NCBI RefSeq assembly: GCF_009817885.1
Contig: NZ_CP041764.1
Location: 1,178,001 to 1,242,000 of the forward strand
Source: Serratia rhizosphaerae
Lineage (GTDB): Bacteria > Pseudomonadota > Gammaproteobacteria > Enterobacterales > Enterobacteriaceae
Direction of reading: 5' to 3'
DNA: 64,000 nucleotides
Both the position numbers and the translations under genes were made by a program. Position 1 is the stretch's first letter; every line of letters begins with the position of its first letter. The notes under the pieces were generated by a model that was given only the letters and a program-made list of their open reading frames with translations, did not search any database and had not been told where the DNA came from. Shown piece after piece: positions 45,855 through 55,010 of this stretch.

Positions 45855-46481
45855 TTAGGCCAGCTCGCCTTTTACCAACGGGACAAAACGCACCGCCTCC
45901 ACCGCATCAATAACAAATTCGCCACCGCGACGTTGAATACGCTTGAGAATTTGTGACTGTTCTCCCACCGGCAGCACCATAATGCCGCCCTCGTCCAGCT
46001 GTGCCATCAGCTCCTGCGGGATTTCCGGCGGCGCAGCCGTGACGATAATGGCGTCAAACGGCCCGCGCGAGGCCCAGCCTTGCCAGCCGTCGCCGTGGCG
46101 GGTGGAGACATTATGCAAATCGAGCTGCTTCAGGCGACGTTTGGCCTGCCACTGCAACCCTTTGATGCGCTCGACGGAGCACACATGCTGGACCAGATGC
46201 GCCAGGATAGCCGTCTGGTAACCGGAACCGGTGCCGATTTCCAGCACGCGCGACGTCGGCGTCAGGTTCAGCAGTTCGGTCATACGCGCCACCGTATACG
46301 GCTGGGAGATGGTCTGCCCCGACCCTATCGGCAACGCGGTATTTTCATAGGCTTTATGCTGGAGCGCTTCATCGACAAAGCGCTCACGCGGCACGGCCGC
46401 CATGGCCTGCAACAGTCGTTCGTCCTGGATCCCCTGCTGACGCAGCTGAGCCAGCAATGTTTGCATTGACTTACTCACCAT
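45855..46481 (-). CDS. pcm: Protein-L-isoaspartate O-methyltransferase
   Basis: 208 residues. It methylates isoaspartyl sites in aged proteins for repair. SAM-binding motif VLEIGTGSGYQTAIL, family motif TAAPPEIP, and the C-terminal VRFVPLVKGELA. The ATG at 46481 gives the E. coli length and overlaps the surE 3' end (7 bp), so pcm is coupled to surE. Confidence 0.98.
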   Translation of the reverse strand: MVSKSMQTLLAQLRQQGIQDERLLQAMAAVPRERFVDEALQHKAYENTALPIGSGQTISQPYTVARMTELLNLTPTSRVLEIGTGSGYQTAILAHLVQHVCSVERIKGLQWQAKRRLKQLDLHNVSTRHGDGWQGWASRGPFDAIIVTAAPPEIPQELMAQLDEGGIMVLPVGEQSQILKRIQRRGGEFVIDAVEAVRFVPLVKGELA

Positions 46482-47236
46482 TCCCCGCTGACCTCGGCTT
46501 TGGTTAACCATGTTTTTACCACATCCTGGGCGGCATACGCGGTTAAATCCACCTGTAACGGCGTTACCGCAACATAGCCCTGCTCAACGGCAGCAAAATC
46601 CGTATCCGGCCCGGCATCAAATTTATCGCCCGGCGGCCCAATCCAGTAGAGATCCCGACCGCGCGGATCCTGCTGACAAAACACCTGCTCCGCCGGATGG
46701 CGGCTGCCGCAGCGGGTCACGCGGACCCCTTTGATTTCAGCGAGCGGCACGTCCGGCACGTTGACGTTGAGAATTTTTCCGGTACGCAGCGGCTCACGCA
46801 ACAACGCGCGCAACAGACGGCAGGTTATGGCCGCTGCGGTGTCATAATGCCGGTGGCCATTCAGCGACACCGCCAACGCCGGCAGGCCTAAATGCCGCCC
46901 TTCCATTGCTGCCGCCACGGTGCCGGAATAGATCACATCGTCGCCCAGGTTAGGGCCGGCGTTAATGCCGGAAACCACAATATCCGGCGCCGGACGCATC
47001 AGGGCGTTCACGCCCAGATACACGCAGTCGGTCGGCGTGCCCTGCAGTACGGCGATATCGCCGTTGGGCAACGTTTGGGTACGCAGAGGCGCTTCCAGCG
47101 TCAACGCATTGGACGCGCCGCTGCGATTGCGATCGGGGGCGACAACCATCACGTCGGCAAACTCACGCAGCGCCGCGGCCAGCACCTGAATGCCCGGCGC
47201 GCTGACGCCGTCATCGTTACTCAGTAATATCCGCAT
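46475..47236 (-). CDS. surE: 5'/3'-nucleotidase and exopolyphosphatase SurE
   Basis: 253 residues. Stationary-phase survival nucleotidase. The metal-binding SNDDG (residues 6-10) and SGINAGPNLGDDVIYSGTVAAAMEG motif are intact. The ATG at 47236 gives MRILLSNDDG; the preceding in-frame GTG is less likely. It overlaps the end of truD by 20 bp and the start of pcm. Confidence 0.98.
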   Translation of the reverse strand: MRILLSNDDGVSAPGIQVLAAALREFADVMVVAPDRNRSGASNALTLEAPLRTQTLPNGDIAVLQGTPTDCVYLGVNALMRPAPDIVVSGINAGPNLGDDVIYSGTVAAAMEGRHLGLPALAVSLNGHRHYDTAAAITCRLLRALLREPLRTGKILNVNVPDVPLAEIKGVRVTRCGSRHPAEQVFCQQDPRGRDLYWIGPPGDKFDAGPDTDFAAVEQGYVAVTPLQVDLTAYAAQDVVKTWLTKAEVSGEW

Positions 47237-48263
47237 CACGGTTATCCTGCTGCATAATCTCGCGAACTACGCTGGTGGCGAAACTGCCGGCCGGCAGCCA
47301 AAAACGCAGTTCAACGGTGACATCATCCCACCAGTTCCATTGCATATTCTGCGGCTGCAACAGCAAAGCGCGTCTGGCAGGGTCTACGCGCTCACGCTTT
47401 AAGAGACTAAGCAATTGTGGCTGCTGCGCCAAGCACTGTTGTTCAAAATCCAGCGCGGCGCCGGCGGTGCCAGGCTCGCCATCTCCCGGCAGCGGCGCGG
47501 TAATCAGCAGTTCACCGTCATTCACACGCTGCTGCACATTCTCCAGCTCATCCGCCTTGGCGACAAACCAGCTGCCGCGTCCGCTCAGTTGCAACGCATC
47601 ACCTTCCAGCACGCTGCGCTGCTGCTGATTGGCCAGCCGCGTCGACGTCACCAGATTAAACAGGGCGCTGCGGCTGGCGGAAAGGTAAAAGCTGCGCTTG
47701 TTGCGTTCTTTAACGCGGATCTCGTCATTGGCCCAGCGGCGCGCCATCGTCAGATTATTACCGCCGTGGCCAAAGCGCTGGCTGCCGAAATAGTTCGGCA
47801 CGCCGTCCGCGGCAATCGCCTGCAGACGACGCTCTACGTCGTCACGATCGCTGATATGGCGCAGCACCAGCGTAAAGCCGTTGCCTTTCAGCGTGCCAAT
47901 GCGCAGTTTACGGCGATGACGAGCGGCGGCGAGCACTTCGCAGCCTTCCAGCTCAAAACGGGCGAGATCGGGCGTTTCCTTGCCCGGCAGGTGCAGGCAG
48001 AACCACTGCTCGGTCACCGCGTGACGGTCTTTCAGGCCGGCATAGCTGACCGCGCGTCCGTGAACGCCGGCAAAACGCGCCAGATAGTCGGCGACAAACT
48101 GCGTATTGCAGCCGTTTTTGCGAATATTGACCAGCAGATGCTCGCCCTCGCCGTCCGGCGTAAAGCCCAGATCTTCCACCACCACGAAATCTTCCGGGTT
48201 GGCCTTCAGCACGCCGCTGGCCTGCGGCTGGCCGTGCAGCCAGGTCAGGTTTGCCATATCCAT
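47217..48263 (-). CDS. truD: tRNA pseudouridine(13) synthase TruD
   Basis: 348 residues. Modifies U13 of tRNA-Glu. The TruD signature with the catalytic Asp is SYAGLKDRHAVTEQW (about residue 80). NYFGSQRFG and RNKRSFYLSASRSALFN are typical of the family. It lies between ispF (4-bp gap) and surE (overlap) in the ftsB-to-pcm gene run. Confidence 0.98.
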   Translation of the reverse strand: MDMANLTWLHGQPQASGVLKANPEDFVVVEDLGFTPDGEGEHLLVNIRKNGCNTQFVADYLARFAGVHGRAVSYAGLKDRHAVTEQWFCLHLPGKETPDLARFELEGCEVLAAARHRRKLRIGTLKGNGFTLVLRHISDRDDVERRLQAIAADGVPNYFGSQRFGHGGNNLTMARRWANDEIRVKERNKRSFYLSASRSALFNLVTSTRLANQQQRSVLEGDALQLSGRGSWFVAKADELENVQQRVNDGELLITAPLPGDGEPGTAGAALDFEQQCLAQQPQLLSLLKRERVDPARRALLLQPQNMQWNWWDDVTVELRFWLPAGSFATSVVREIMQQDNRDADITE

Positions 48264-48267
48264 CGGT

Positions 48268-48741
48268 TTACTCCTTGATTAACAAGGCAACCGCTTCGCA
48301 GGCAATCCCTTCGCCACGGCCGGTGAACCCCAGTTTTTCCGTAGTGGTCGCCTTAACGTTGACGTCATCCATATGGCACTGCAGATCTTCCGCCAGGAAA
48401 ACGCGCATCTGCGGGATATGCGGCGCCATTTTCGGCGCCTGAGCGATAATCGTGACGTCCAGGTTGCCCAAACGGTAGCCTTTGGCGCGGATACGGCGCC
48501 AGGCTTCACGCAGCAGTTCACGGCTGTCGGCGCCTTTAAAGGACGGATCGGTATCCGGGAACAGCTTGCCGATATCGCCCAGCGCGGCAGCGCCCAGCAG
48601 CGCGTCGGTAGCGGCGTGCAGCGCCACATCACCGTCGGAATGGGCCAGCAAACCTTGTTCGTAAGGAATGCGGACGCCACCGATCACCAGCGGGCCTTCG
48701 CCGCCGAATTTATGTACATCAAAACCGTGACCGATTCGCAT
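48268..48741 (-). CDS. ispF: 2-C-methyl-D-erythritol 2,4-cyclodiphosphate synthase IspF
   Basis: 157 residues. It forms the cyclodiphosphate in the MEP isoprenoid pathway. Zinc ligands in GFDVHKFGG (Asp8, His10), then AHSDGDVALHA and ALGDIGKLFPDTDP. It follows ispD by 11 bp. Confidence 0.99.
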   Translation of the reverse strand: MRIGHGFDVHKFGGEGPLVIGGVRIPYEQGLLAHSDGDVALHAATDALLGAAALGDIGKLFPDTDPSFKGADSRELLREAWRRIRAKGYRLGNLDVTIIAQAPKMAPHIPQMRVFLAEDLQCHMDDVNVKATTTEKLGFTGRGEGIACEAVALLIKE

Positions 48742-48752
48742 CGAGCCTGCTC

Positions 48753-49460
48753 CTATTGGTTCAACTGGGTTAAATAAAACGCCGCCAGCCGTAAATCTTC
48801 CGGCCGCGTCACTTTAATATTATCGGCGCGTCCCGCCACCAGCAGCGGATGGTAGCCGCAATGCTCCAGCGCCGAGGCTTCATCGGTGACGTTCGCCCCT
48901 TCATCCATCGCCCGCTGCAGGCACTGTTTCAACAGCGCCTGCGGGAAGAGCTGCGGCGTCAGCGCGTGCCATAAGTCCTGGCGCTCCACCGTATGGGCGA
49001 TGGCCGCAACCCCGCTTTCCGCCCGTTTCATGGTATCGCGCACCGGCGCAGCGAGAATACCGCCCACTTTACTGTGTTCGGTAATCGCCAGCAGACGCTC
49101 AAGATCGTCGGCATGCAGACACGGACGCGCGGCGTCGTGCACCAGCACCCATTCGGCGTCGCCCGCCAGCTGCAGGCCGGCCATCACCGAATCCGCGCGC
49201 TGCTGGCCGCCGACCGTCACCACCACCCGCGGATCGCGGGCAATCGGTAAACGGGAAAAGTGGCCATCGTCCGGGCCGATGGCCACGATCGCCTGACGGA
49301 CACGCGGATGACGCAGCAAAGCGTGGATCGCATGTTCAAGAATAGTTTGGTTGCCGATGGTGAGGTACTGCTTTGGGCAATCTGTTTGCATACGGCTGCC
49401 AATGCCTGCCGCCGGCAGTACGGCAACCACCTGCGGCAAGGAGCCTGCGGAGTGATTCAT
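48753..49460 (-). CDS. ispD: 2-C-methyl-D-erythritol 4-phosphate cytidylyltransferase IspD
   Basis: 235 residues. Third MEP-pathway enzyme. The nucleotide-binding N-terminus VLPAAGIGSRMQTDCPKQYL and VHDAARPCL are intact. It is 2 bp from the ftsB stop and followed by ispF. Confidence 0.99.
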   Translation of the reverse strand: MNHSAGSLPQVVAVLPAAGIGSRMQTDCPKQYLTIGNQTILEHAIHALLRHPRVRQAIVAIGPDDGHFSRLPIARDPRVVVTVGGQQRADSVMAGLQLAGDAEWVLVHDAARPCLHADDLERLLAITEHSKVGGILAAPVRDTMKRAESGVAAIAHTVERQDLWHALTPQLFPQALLKQCLQRAMDEGANVTDEASALEHCGYHPLLVAGRADNIKVTRPEDLRLAAFYLTQLNQ

Positions 49461-49462
49461 GT

Positions 49463-49780
49463 TTATTTTACGTTGTTTTGCGAGGAAGGCGTCACGCCGC
49501 GTCTGGCTTGGTCAGGAACCAGACGATAGAAAGTTTCTCCGGGCTTGATCATGCCCAGTTCGTTACGCGCGCGCTCTTCAATCGCTTCCTGACCACCGTT
49601 AAGATCGTCGATTTCGGCGAACAACTGATCGTTACGCGCTTTCAACTTGGCGTTGCTGCCCTGCTGGACTGCAACATCGTCATTGACCCGCACGTAATCG
49701 TGAACCCCATTCTTGCCCAGCCACAGCGAATACTGTAACCAGCCAAGCAATGCCAACAATAGTAGCGTAAGTTTTCCCAT
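49463..49780 (-). CDS. ftsB: Cell division protein FtsB
   Basis: 105 residues. A bitopic inner-membrane protein of the FtsQLB divisome subcomplex: short cytoplasmic start, one membrane helix (about 4-20) and a periplasmic coiled coil (about 29-65: VQQGSNAKLKARNDQLFAEI). Head of the ftsB-ispD-ispF-truD-surE-pcm run. The stretch 49781-50182 upstream is AT-rich and holds only divergent promoters. Confidence 0.97.
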   Translation of the reverse strand: MGKLTLLLLALLGWLQYSLWLGKNGVHDYVRVNDDVAVQQGSNAKLKARNDQLFAEIDDLNGGQEAIEERARNELGMIKPGETFYRLVPDQARRGVTPSSQNNVK

Positions 49781-50182
49781 CCGCGCCCCCTGAAAAACCG
49801 CCTAATCATCCCACAACTTTTCGTTGGACTCCACACTGAGAGCGGCATTTCGCCGCCAGTTTAAGAATACGGATGAGCACTTATGTGCGTTTATAACCTA
49901 AAAATGCGCTGAAAGCGGCAAAAAAACCTTCACAGCCGGAAAAAACCGTACGAAAGCCCAACAACCGAGCAGCCACGGTTCATATCTTGTACAGAGCATC
50001 ACACTGGCTGACTAGCGAAGCCGCCACGGTTTCCACCAGCCAATCGGCAAAAATGAATATTTAACACCATAAACCAACAAAACCCACCGTCACGGTTGTA
50101 ATTTCATTCTTTGGTTATTACTTTTATGCAGTAAATATGAATAAACACCAACAAAGCATCTATAAACTTCCGGGGATTCACC

Positions 50183-50944
50183 ATGTTAAAACACTTGCTG
50201 CTGATGGCAGCCTGCCTGACCGCCGGCTTTTCCGCCGCGGCTGAAACCACCTACGTCGTCGGTTCCGGCGGCACCTACCGCCCGTTCGAGTTCGAAAACA
50301 GCAATAAACAGCTGGAAGGTTTTGATATTGACATCATCAAAGCCGTCGCGGCGGCCGAAGGCTTCAAGATCAAACTGGTCAATACGCCGTGGGAAGGCAT
50401 CTTCGCCACGTTGAACACCGGCGATCGTGACATCATTATCTCCGGCATTACCATTACCGATAAGCGCAAACAGATGGTGGAATTCTCCGCGCCGTACTTC
50501 CCGGCGGAGCAGGCGATTGTGGTGCCGAAGGATTCAACGGTCGACGCCATCGCCGCGCTGAAGGCGCTGAAAGTCGGCGTGGTCAACTCCAGCACCGGCG
50601 ATATCGTGGTATCCGACGTGCTGGGGAAAAACAACACCGCCATCAAGCGTTTCGACAACACGCCGCTGATGCTGCAAGAGCTGTATGAAGACGGCATCGG
50701 CGCGGCAGTCGGCGACGTCGGCGTCGCCAAGTTCTATATCAAAACGCATCCGGAAAAGCAGTTCAAGCTGGTGTCCGACGCCAAGTTTGAACGGCAGTAT
50801 TTCGGCATTGCCGTCGCCAAAGGCAACGATGAACTGCGCGACAAGATCAACGCCGGCCTGAAAAAAATCATCGCCGACGGCACCTACGCCAAAATCTACC
50901 AGACCTGGTTTGACAACAACGTCCCCACGCTGCCGGCCCAATAA
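50183..50944 (+). CDS. Polar amino acid ABC transporter, periplasmic binding protein
   Basis: 253 residues. A Sec signal peptide (about 1-19, cleaved after SAAA) precedes a family-3 solute-binding protein (YVVGSGGTYRPFEFENS, GFDIDIIKAVAAAEG, ISGITITDKRKQMVEFS). GlnH-like in length and pattern; the precise ligand cannot be read from sequence. First gene of a three-gene operon not present in this place in E. coli. Confidence 0.92.
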   Translation: MLKHLLLMAACLTAGFSAAAETTYVVGSGGTYRPFEFENSNKQLEGFDIDIIKAVAAAEGFKIKLVNTPWEGIFATLNTGDRDIIISGITITDKRKQMVEFSAPYFPAEQAIVVPKDSTVDAIAALKALKVGVVNSSTGDIVVSDVLGKNNTAIKRFDNTPLMLQELYEDGIGAAVGDVGVAKFYIKTHPEKQFKLVSDAKFERQYFGIAVAKGNDELRDKINAGLKKIIADGTYAKIYQTWFDNNVPTLPAQ

Positions 50945-51005
50945 TCCGCTTGCCTGATACGGGCCGGATGCGTCCGGCCCTGCAACTGCCAATAAGGAAT
51001 TTACC

Positions 51006-51770
51006 GTGAATTTCCGCTGGGAGATCATCCAGGAATACGCCCCGCTGTTTATGGAAGGCGCCTGGATGACCATCAAATGCACCATTATCTGCGTCCTGCT
51101 GGGCACCACCTGGGGCCTGCTCCTCGGTTTAGGCCGGCTGGCGCAGGCGCCGCACGGCGTCTGGAAACCCATTTTGCACTACGGCGTTCAATGGCCGGTG
51201 CGTATCTATATCAGCGCCTTCCGCGGCACGCCGCTGTTCGTGCAGATCATGGTGGTGCACTTCGCCCTGGTGCCGCTGTTTATCAATCCGCGCGACGGAC
51301 TGCTGGTCGTCGGCGGCATTATGAGCAGCGATTTTGCCCGCGAGCTGCGCGCCGATTACGGCGCTTTCCTGTCCTGCGTGGTAGCGATTACGCTCAACGC
51401 CGGCGCCTATGTGTCCGAAATTTTCCGCGCCGGGATCCAGTCTATCGACCGTGGGCAGATGGAGGCCTCGCGCTCGCTCGGCATGAGCTACGGCAAAACC
51501 ATGCGCAAAGTCATTTTGCCGCAGGCGTTTCGCCGCATGCTGCCGCCGCTGGGCAATAACGCCATCGCCATCGTGAAGGATTCCTCGCTGGCCTCTGCCA
51601 TCGGCCTGGCCGATCTGGCCTACGCGGCGCGCACCGTATCCGGCGCCTACGCCACCTACTGGGAACCCTATCTGACCATCTCGCTGGTCTATTGGGTCAT
51701 CACCTTCTTGCTGTCGCTGATGGTGCAACATCTGGAAAAGAGGTTCGGGAAAAGTGATTCGCGTACATAA
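51006..51770 (+). CDS. Polar amino acid ABC transporter, permease
   Basis: 254 residues, HisM/GlnP-type permease with about five membrane helices and the EAA loop (GQMEASRSLGMSYGKTMRKV, then ILPQAFRRMLPPLGN). The start is GTG after AAGGAATTTACC. A central insertion after FINPRDGLLV is longer than in GlnP. It overlaps the ATPase gene by 17 bp. Confidence 0.93.
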   Translation: MNFRWEIIQEYAPLFMEGAWMTIKCTIICVLLGTTWGLLLGLGRLAQAPHGVWKPILHYGVQWPVRIYISAFRGTPLFVQIMVVHFALVPLFINPRDGLLVVGGIMSSDFARELRADYGAFLSCVVAITLNAGAYVSEIFRAGIQSIDRGQMEASRSLGMSYGKTMRKVILPQAFRRMLPPLGNNAIAIVKDSSLASAIGLADLAYAARTVSGAYATYWEPYLTISLVYWVITFLLSLMVQHLEKRFGKSDSRT

Positions 51771-52476
51771 TCTGCAAAAACAGTTTGGCCCCACCCATGT
51801 GCTGCGCGGCATTGACTGCCAGATTGCCGCCAACGAAGTGGTGTGCGTCATCGGCCCGTCCGGCTCCGGCAAAAGCACCTTCCTGCGCTGCCTAAACGCG
51901 CTGGAAAGCCTGTCCGGCGGCGAAATCGAGGTTAACAGCTTCGCGATTCACGATCGGAAGACCGATCTCAATAAAATGCGCGCCAGCGTCGGCATGGTAT
52001 TCCAACGCTTTAACCTGTTCCCGCATATGACCGTGCTGGAAAATATTATTATGGCGCCGATGGACGTGAAACGACTCTCCCGCGCCGACGCCACGCGGCA
52101 GGCCGAAACGTTGCTGCGCAAGGTCGGTCTGCTGGATAAAATCGACGCCTATCCCGGCAGTCTGTCCGGCGGCCAGCAGCAGCGGGTGGCGATTGCCCGC
52201 GCGCTGGCCATGGAGCCGAAAGTCATGCTGTTCGACGAACCGACCTCCGCGCTCGACCCGGAGCTGGTCGGCGAAGTGCTGGCGGTGATCAAGGCGCTGG
52301 CCCATGAAGGCATGACCATGGTGGTGGTGACGCACGAAATGGCATTTGCCCGCGAAGTGGCGGATCGGGTGCTGTTTATCGATCAGGGCGTCATTCAGGA
52401 GGAGGGAACGCCGCAGCAGATTTTCAGCCAGCCGGCCAACCCGCGTACTCAGGCGTTTTTAAGCAAAGTTTTGTAA
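51754..52476 (+). CDS. Polar amino acid ABC transporter, ATPase
   Basis: 240 residues. Walker A GPSGSGKSTFLR, signature LSGGQQQRVAIARAL, Walker B VMLFDEPTSALDPE, H-loop VVVTHEM. GTG start within the permease gene. A GC hairpin (GGCGCGC...GCGCGCC, 52502-52519) follows the stop. Confidence 0.95.
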   Translation: MIRVHNLQKQFGPTHVLRGIDCQIAANEVVCVIGPSGSGKSTFLRCLNALESLSGGEIEVNSFAIHDRKTDLNKMRASVGMVFQRFNLFPHMTVLENIIMAPMDVKRLSRADATRQAETLLRKVGLLDKIDAYPGSLSGGQQQRVAIARALAMEPKVMLFDEPTSALDPELVGEVLAVIKALAHEGMTMVVVTHEMAFAREVADRVLFIDQGVIQEEGTPQQIFSQPANPRTQAFLSKVL

Positions 52477-52527
52477 CCTTCGGCACGGCTTTGCAATCAG
52501 TCGGCGCGCGCTTGCGCGCCCGGCTGG

Positions 52528-52845
52528 TTACCAACCGCTCAGCAGACTGAATACCAGCCAGAACAGGCAAAGCACCGCAACGCCGGTCAGCAACAGCGTC
52601 AAAATCAGGCGTCCGCGCAGCAGCATGCTGAGCGTGATGCCGATCAGGACCGACACCGGCATTAAAGCCAGGAAGAAAGGCCAGGTATACAGCAGGAAAA
52701 ACAGCGTGTTGGAGCCATAGACCAGGAACGGCAGCGTAAACGCCAGCCAATAGAAAACGAAACCGCTGACGCCACCGAGAAACGAGTAAGAAGGTTCTTC
52801 TTTCTCTGATGTTGAATCAATCACGACGGGCGAGACATTTTGCAT
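52528..52845 (-). CDS. ygbE: YgbE, DUF3561 inner membrane protein
   Basis: 105 residues with three hydrophobic segments (about 24-45, 50-70 and 78-102). Matches E. coli YgbE, which lies downstream of cysC as here. Function unknown. Confidence 0.88.
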   Translation of the reverse strand: MQNVSPVVIDSTSEKEEPSYSFLGGVSGFVFYWLAFTLPFLVYGSNTLFFLLYTWPFFLALMPVSVLIGITLSMLLRGRLILTLLLTGVAVLCLFWLVFSLLSGW

Positions 52846-52939
52846 AGTAATCCCTGGTTATTCATCGCTCTCAGCACGCTCTGCGGCGTGTCAGAGTAAA
52901 AAGCGCATGGCAGATAACCGCCACACGCTCTTTGGGAAC

Positions 52940-53569
52940 TCAGGGTTTGATAATAGCCTGACCACGCAGCACGTCTAACAATTGCGCAACCAAATTTGTT
53001 ACCAATTGTTCGCCATTCAGGTGGATATCTGCCGCCTCCGGCGCCTGATAAACCGCGTCGATGCCGGTGAAATTGCGCAGCTCGCCGGCGCGGGCTTTTT
53101 TGTATAAGCCCTTCGGATCGCGCGCTTCACAGATGGCCAGCGGCGTGTCGACAAACACCTCGACAAACTGGCCGTCGTCCAGCATGTCACGCACCATTTG
53201 CCGTTCGGCGCGGTGCGGAGAAATAAACGCGGTCAGCACCACCAGGCCGGCATCCACCATCAGCTTCGCCATTTCACCGACCCGGCGGATATTCTCACGC
53301 CGGTCATCATCCGAGAAGCCCAGATCGCGGCATAGCCCGTGGCGCACGTTATCGCCGTCAAGCAGATAGGTGCGCACGCCCATCGCGTGCAGCGCCTGCT
53401 CCAGCGCGCCGGCCACGGTGGATTTTCCCGAGCCGGACAGCCCGGTAAACCACAACACCACGCCGCGATGGCCATTGCGCGTTTCGCGGTCCGCACGCGT
53501 TACCGCATGCGGATGCCACACCACGTTTTCATCGTCCGGCCCGGTCGGCCGCTGTTCACGCTCGGCCAC
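52940..53569 (-). CDS. cysC: Adenylyl-sulfate (APS) kinase
   Basis: 209 residues. Phosphorylates APS to PAPS. P-loop FTGLSGSGKSTVAGALE, LLDGDNVRHGLCRDLGFS, and FISPHRAERQMVRD. The start lies 2 bp after the cysN stop, in the cysG-D-N-C unit. CysB control is inferred from the pathway. Confidence 0.98.
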   Translation of the reverse strand: MAEREQRPTGPDDENVVWHPHAVTRADRETRNGHRGVVLWFTGLSGSGKSTVAGALEQALHAMGVRTYLLDGDNVRHGLCRDLGFSDDDRRENIRRVGEMAKLMVDAGLVVLTAFISPHRAERQMVRDMLDDGQFVEVFVDTPLAICEARDPKGLYKKARAGELRNFTGIDAVYQAPEAADIHLNGEQLVTNLVAQLLDVLRGQAIIKP

Positions 53570-53571
53570 GC

Positions 53572-54999
53572 TTACCGGCCTCCGAGCAGGTCGCGCGCGC
53601 CCCAGTGCGGGAAGTGCTTGCGCACCAACGCATTCAGCTCCAGCTCAAACGCGCTGAACTCGCCGGCGGCGGCAGTGGTTGTCTGCTGCGCCTCACGGAT
53701 CAGGCCGGCGCCGACGGTGACGTTGCTCAGACGGTCGATAATGATCATGCCGCCGGTATCCGGGTTGCTCTGGTAGCTGTCGAGCACCAGCGGTTCATCA
53801 AAGGTCAGCGCCACCAGGCCGATGCCGTTCAGCGGCAGGCTGTCGGTCTGATACTGCGCCAACGAGTTGATTTCTACCTGATGGCGAATCGCCTCCACCC
53901 GGGCGCGGGTTTTCTTGCCGGCCACCTTGATATCATAGCTCTGCCCCGGCTGCAGCGGCTGTTCCGCCATCCAGACCACATCCACCAGCGCGCTTTGCGC
54001 CGCCTGCAGGTCATCATCGGCCGCCACCAGCAGATCGCCGCGGCTGATATCCACTTCGTCCTGCAGCACCAGCGTCACCGCCTCGCCCGGCACCGCTTCC
54101 TGCAGGTCACCGTCAAAGGTGACGATGCGCGCAATGCTGGACTCCACGCCGGAAGGCAGCACTTTTACCCGCTGCCCGACGTGCGCCTTGCCGGCAGACA
54201 GTGTGCCGGCATAGCCGCGGAAATCCAGGTTCGGGCGGTTCACGTACTGCACCGGGAAACGCAGCGGCTGGGCTTCCGAACGGCCAATCACCTCCACGCT
54301 CTCCAACACTTCCAGCAGCGTCGGACCGCTGTACCAGGGCATGTTGGCGCTCTGGCCGGCAACGTTATCGCCGTCCAGCGCCGACAGCGGCACAAACTTG
54401 ATGTCGAGATCGTTTGGCAACTGCTGGGCAAACGTCAGGTAGTCCTGTTTAAACTGTTCAAACACCTGCTCGCTGTAATCCACCAGATCCATTTTGTTGA
54501 CCGCCACCACCAGGTGACGAATACCCAACAGCGTGGCGATAAAGCTGTGGCGGCGCGTCTGGTCCAGCACGCCTTTACGCGCGTCAATCAGCAAAATCGC
54601 CAGATCGCAGGTCGATGCGCCGGTGGCCATATTACGGGTGTACTGCTCATGCCCCGGCGTATCGGCGATGATAAATTTGCGCTTCTCGGTGGAGAAATAG
54701 CGATAGGCCACGTCGATCGTGATGCCCTGCTCGCGTTCTGCCTGCAGGCCATCCACCAGCAGCGCCAGGTCGAGCTTTTCGCCCTGCGTGCCCAGACGTT
54801 TGCTGTCGGTGTGCAGCGTAGACAGCTGATCTTCATAAATCTGACGGGTATCGTGCAGCAGGCGGCCAATCAGGGTGCTTTTGCCATCATCGACGCTGCC
54901 GCAGGTCAGGAAGCGCAGCAGGCTCTTATGCTGCTGCGCATGCAAATAGGCTTCCACCCCGCCCTGCTCGGCGATTTGTTGTGCAATTACGTTGTTCAT
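53572..54999 (-). CDS. cysN: Sulfate adenylyltransferase subunit 1 (GTPase)
   Basis: 475 residues, EF-Tu-like GTPase that drives sulfate activation by CysD. G1 GSVDDGKSTLIG, G3 DTPGHEQYTRNM, G4 NKMDL, followed by two beta-barrel domains. It begins 11 bp after cysD and is followed by cysC. Confidence 0.99.
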   Translation of the reverse strand: MNNVIAQQIAEQGGVEAYLHAQQHKSLLRFLTCGSVDDGKSTLIGRLLHDTRQIYEDQLSTLHTDSKRLGTQGEKLDLALLVDGLQAEREQGITIDVAYRYFSTEKRKFIIADTPGHEQYTRNMATGASTCDLAILLIDARKGVLDQTRRHSFIATLLGIRHLVVAVNKMDLVDYSEQVFEQFKQDYLTFAQQLPNDLDIKFVPLSALDGDNVAGQSANMPWYSGPTLLEVLESVEVIGRSEAQPLRFPVQYVNRPNLDFRGYAGTLSAGKAHVGQRVKVLPSGVESSIARIVTFDGDLQEAVPGEAVTLVLQDEVDISRGDLLVAADDDLQAAQSALVDVVWMAEQPLQPGQSYDIKVAGKKTRARVEAIRHQVEINSLAQYQTDSLPLNGIGLVALTFDEPLVLDSYQSNPDTGGMIIIDRLSNVTVGAGLIREAQQTTTAAAGEFSAFELELNALVRKHFPHWGARDLLGGR

Positions 55000-55010
55000 C
55001 CGGCGGCTCC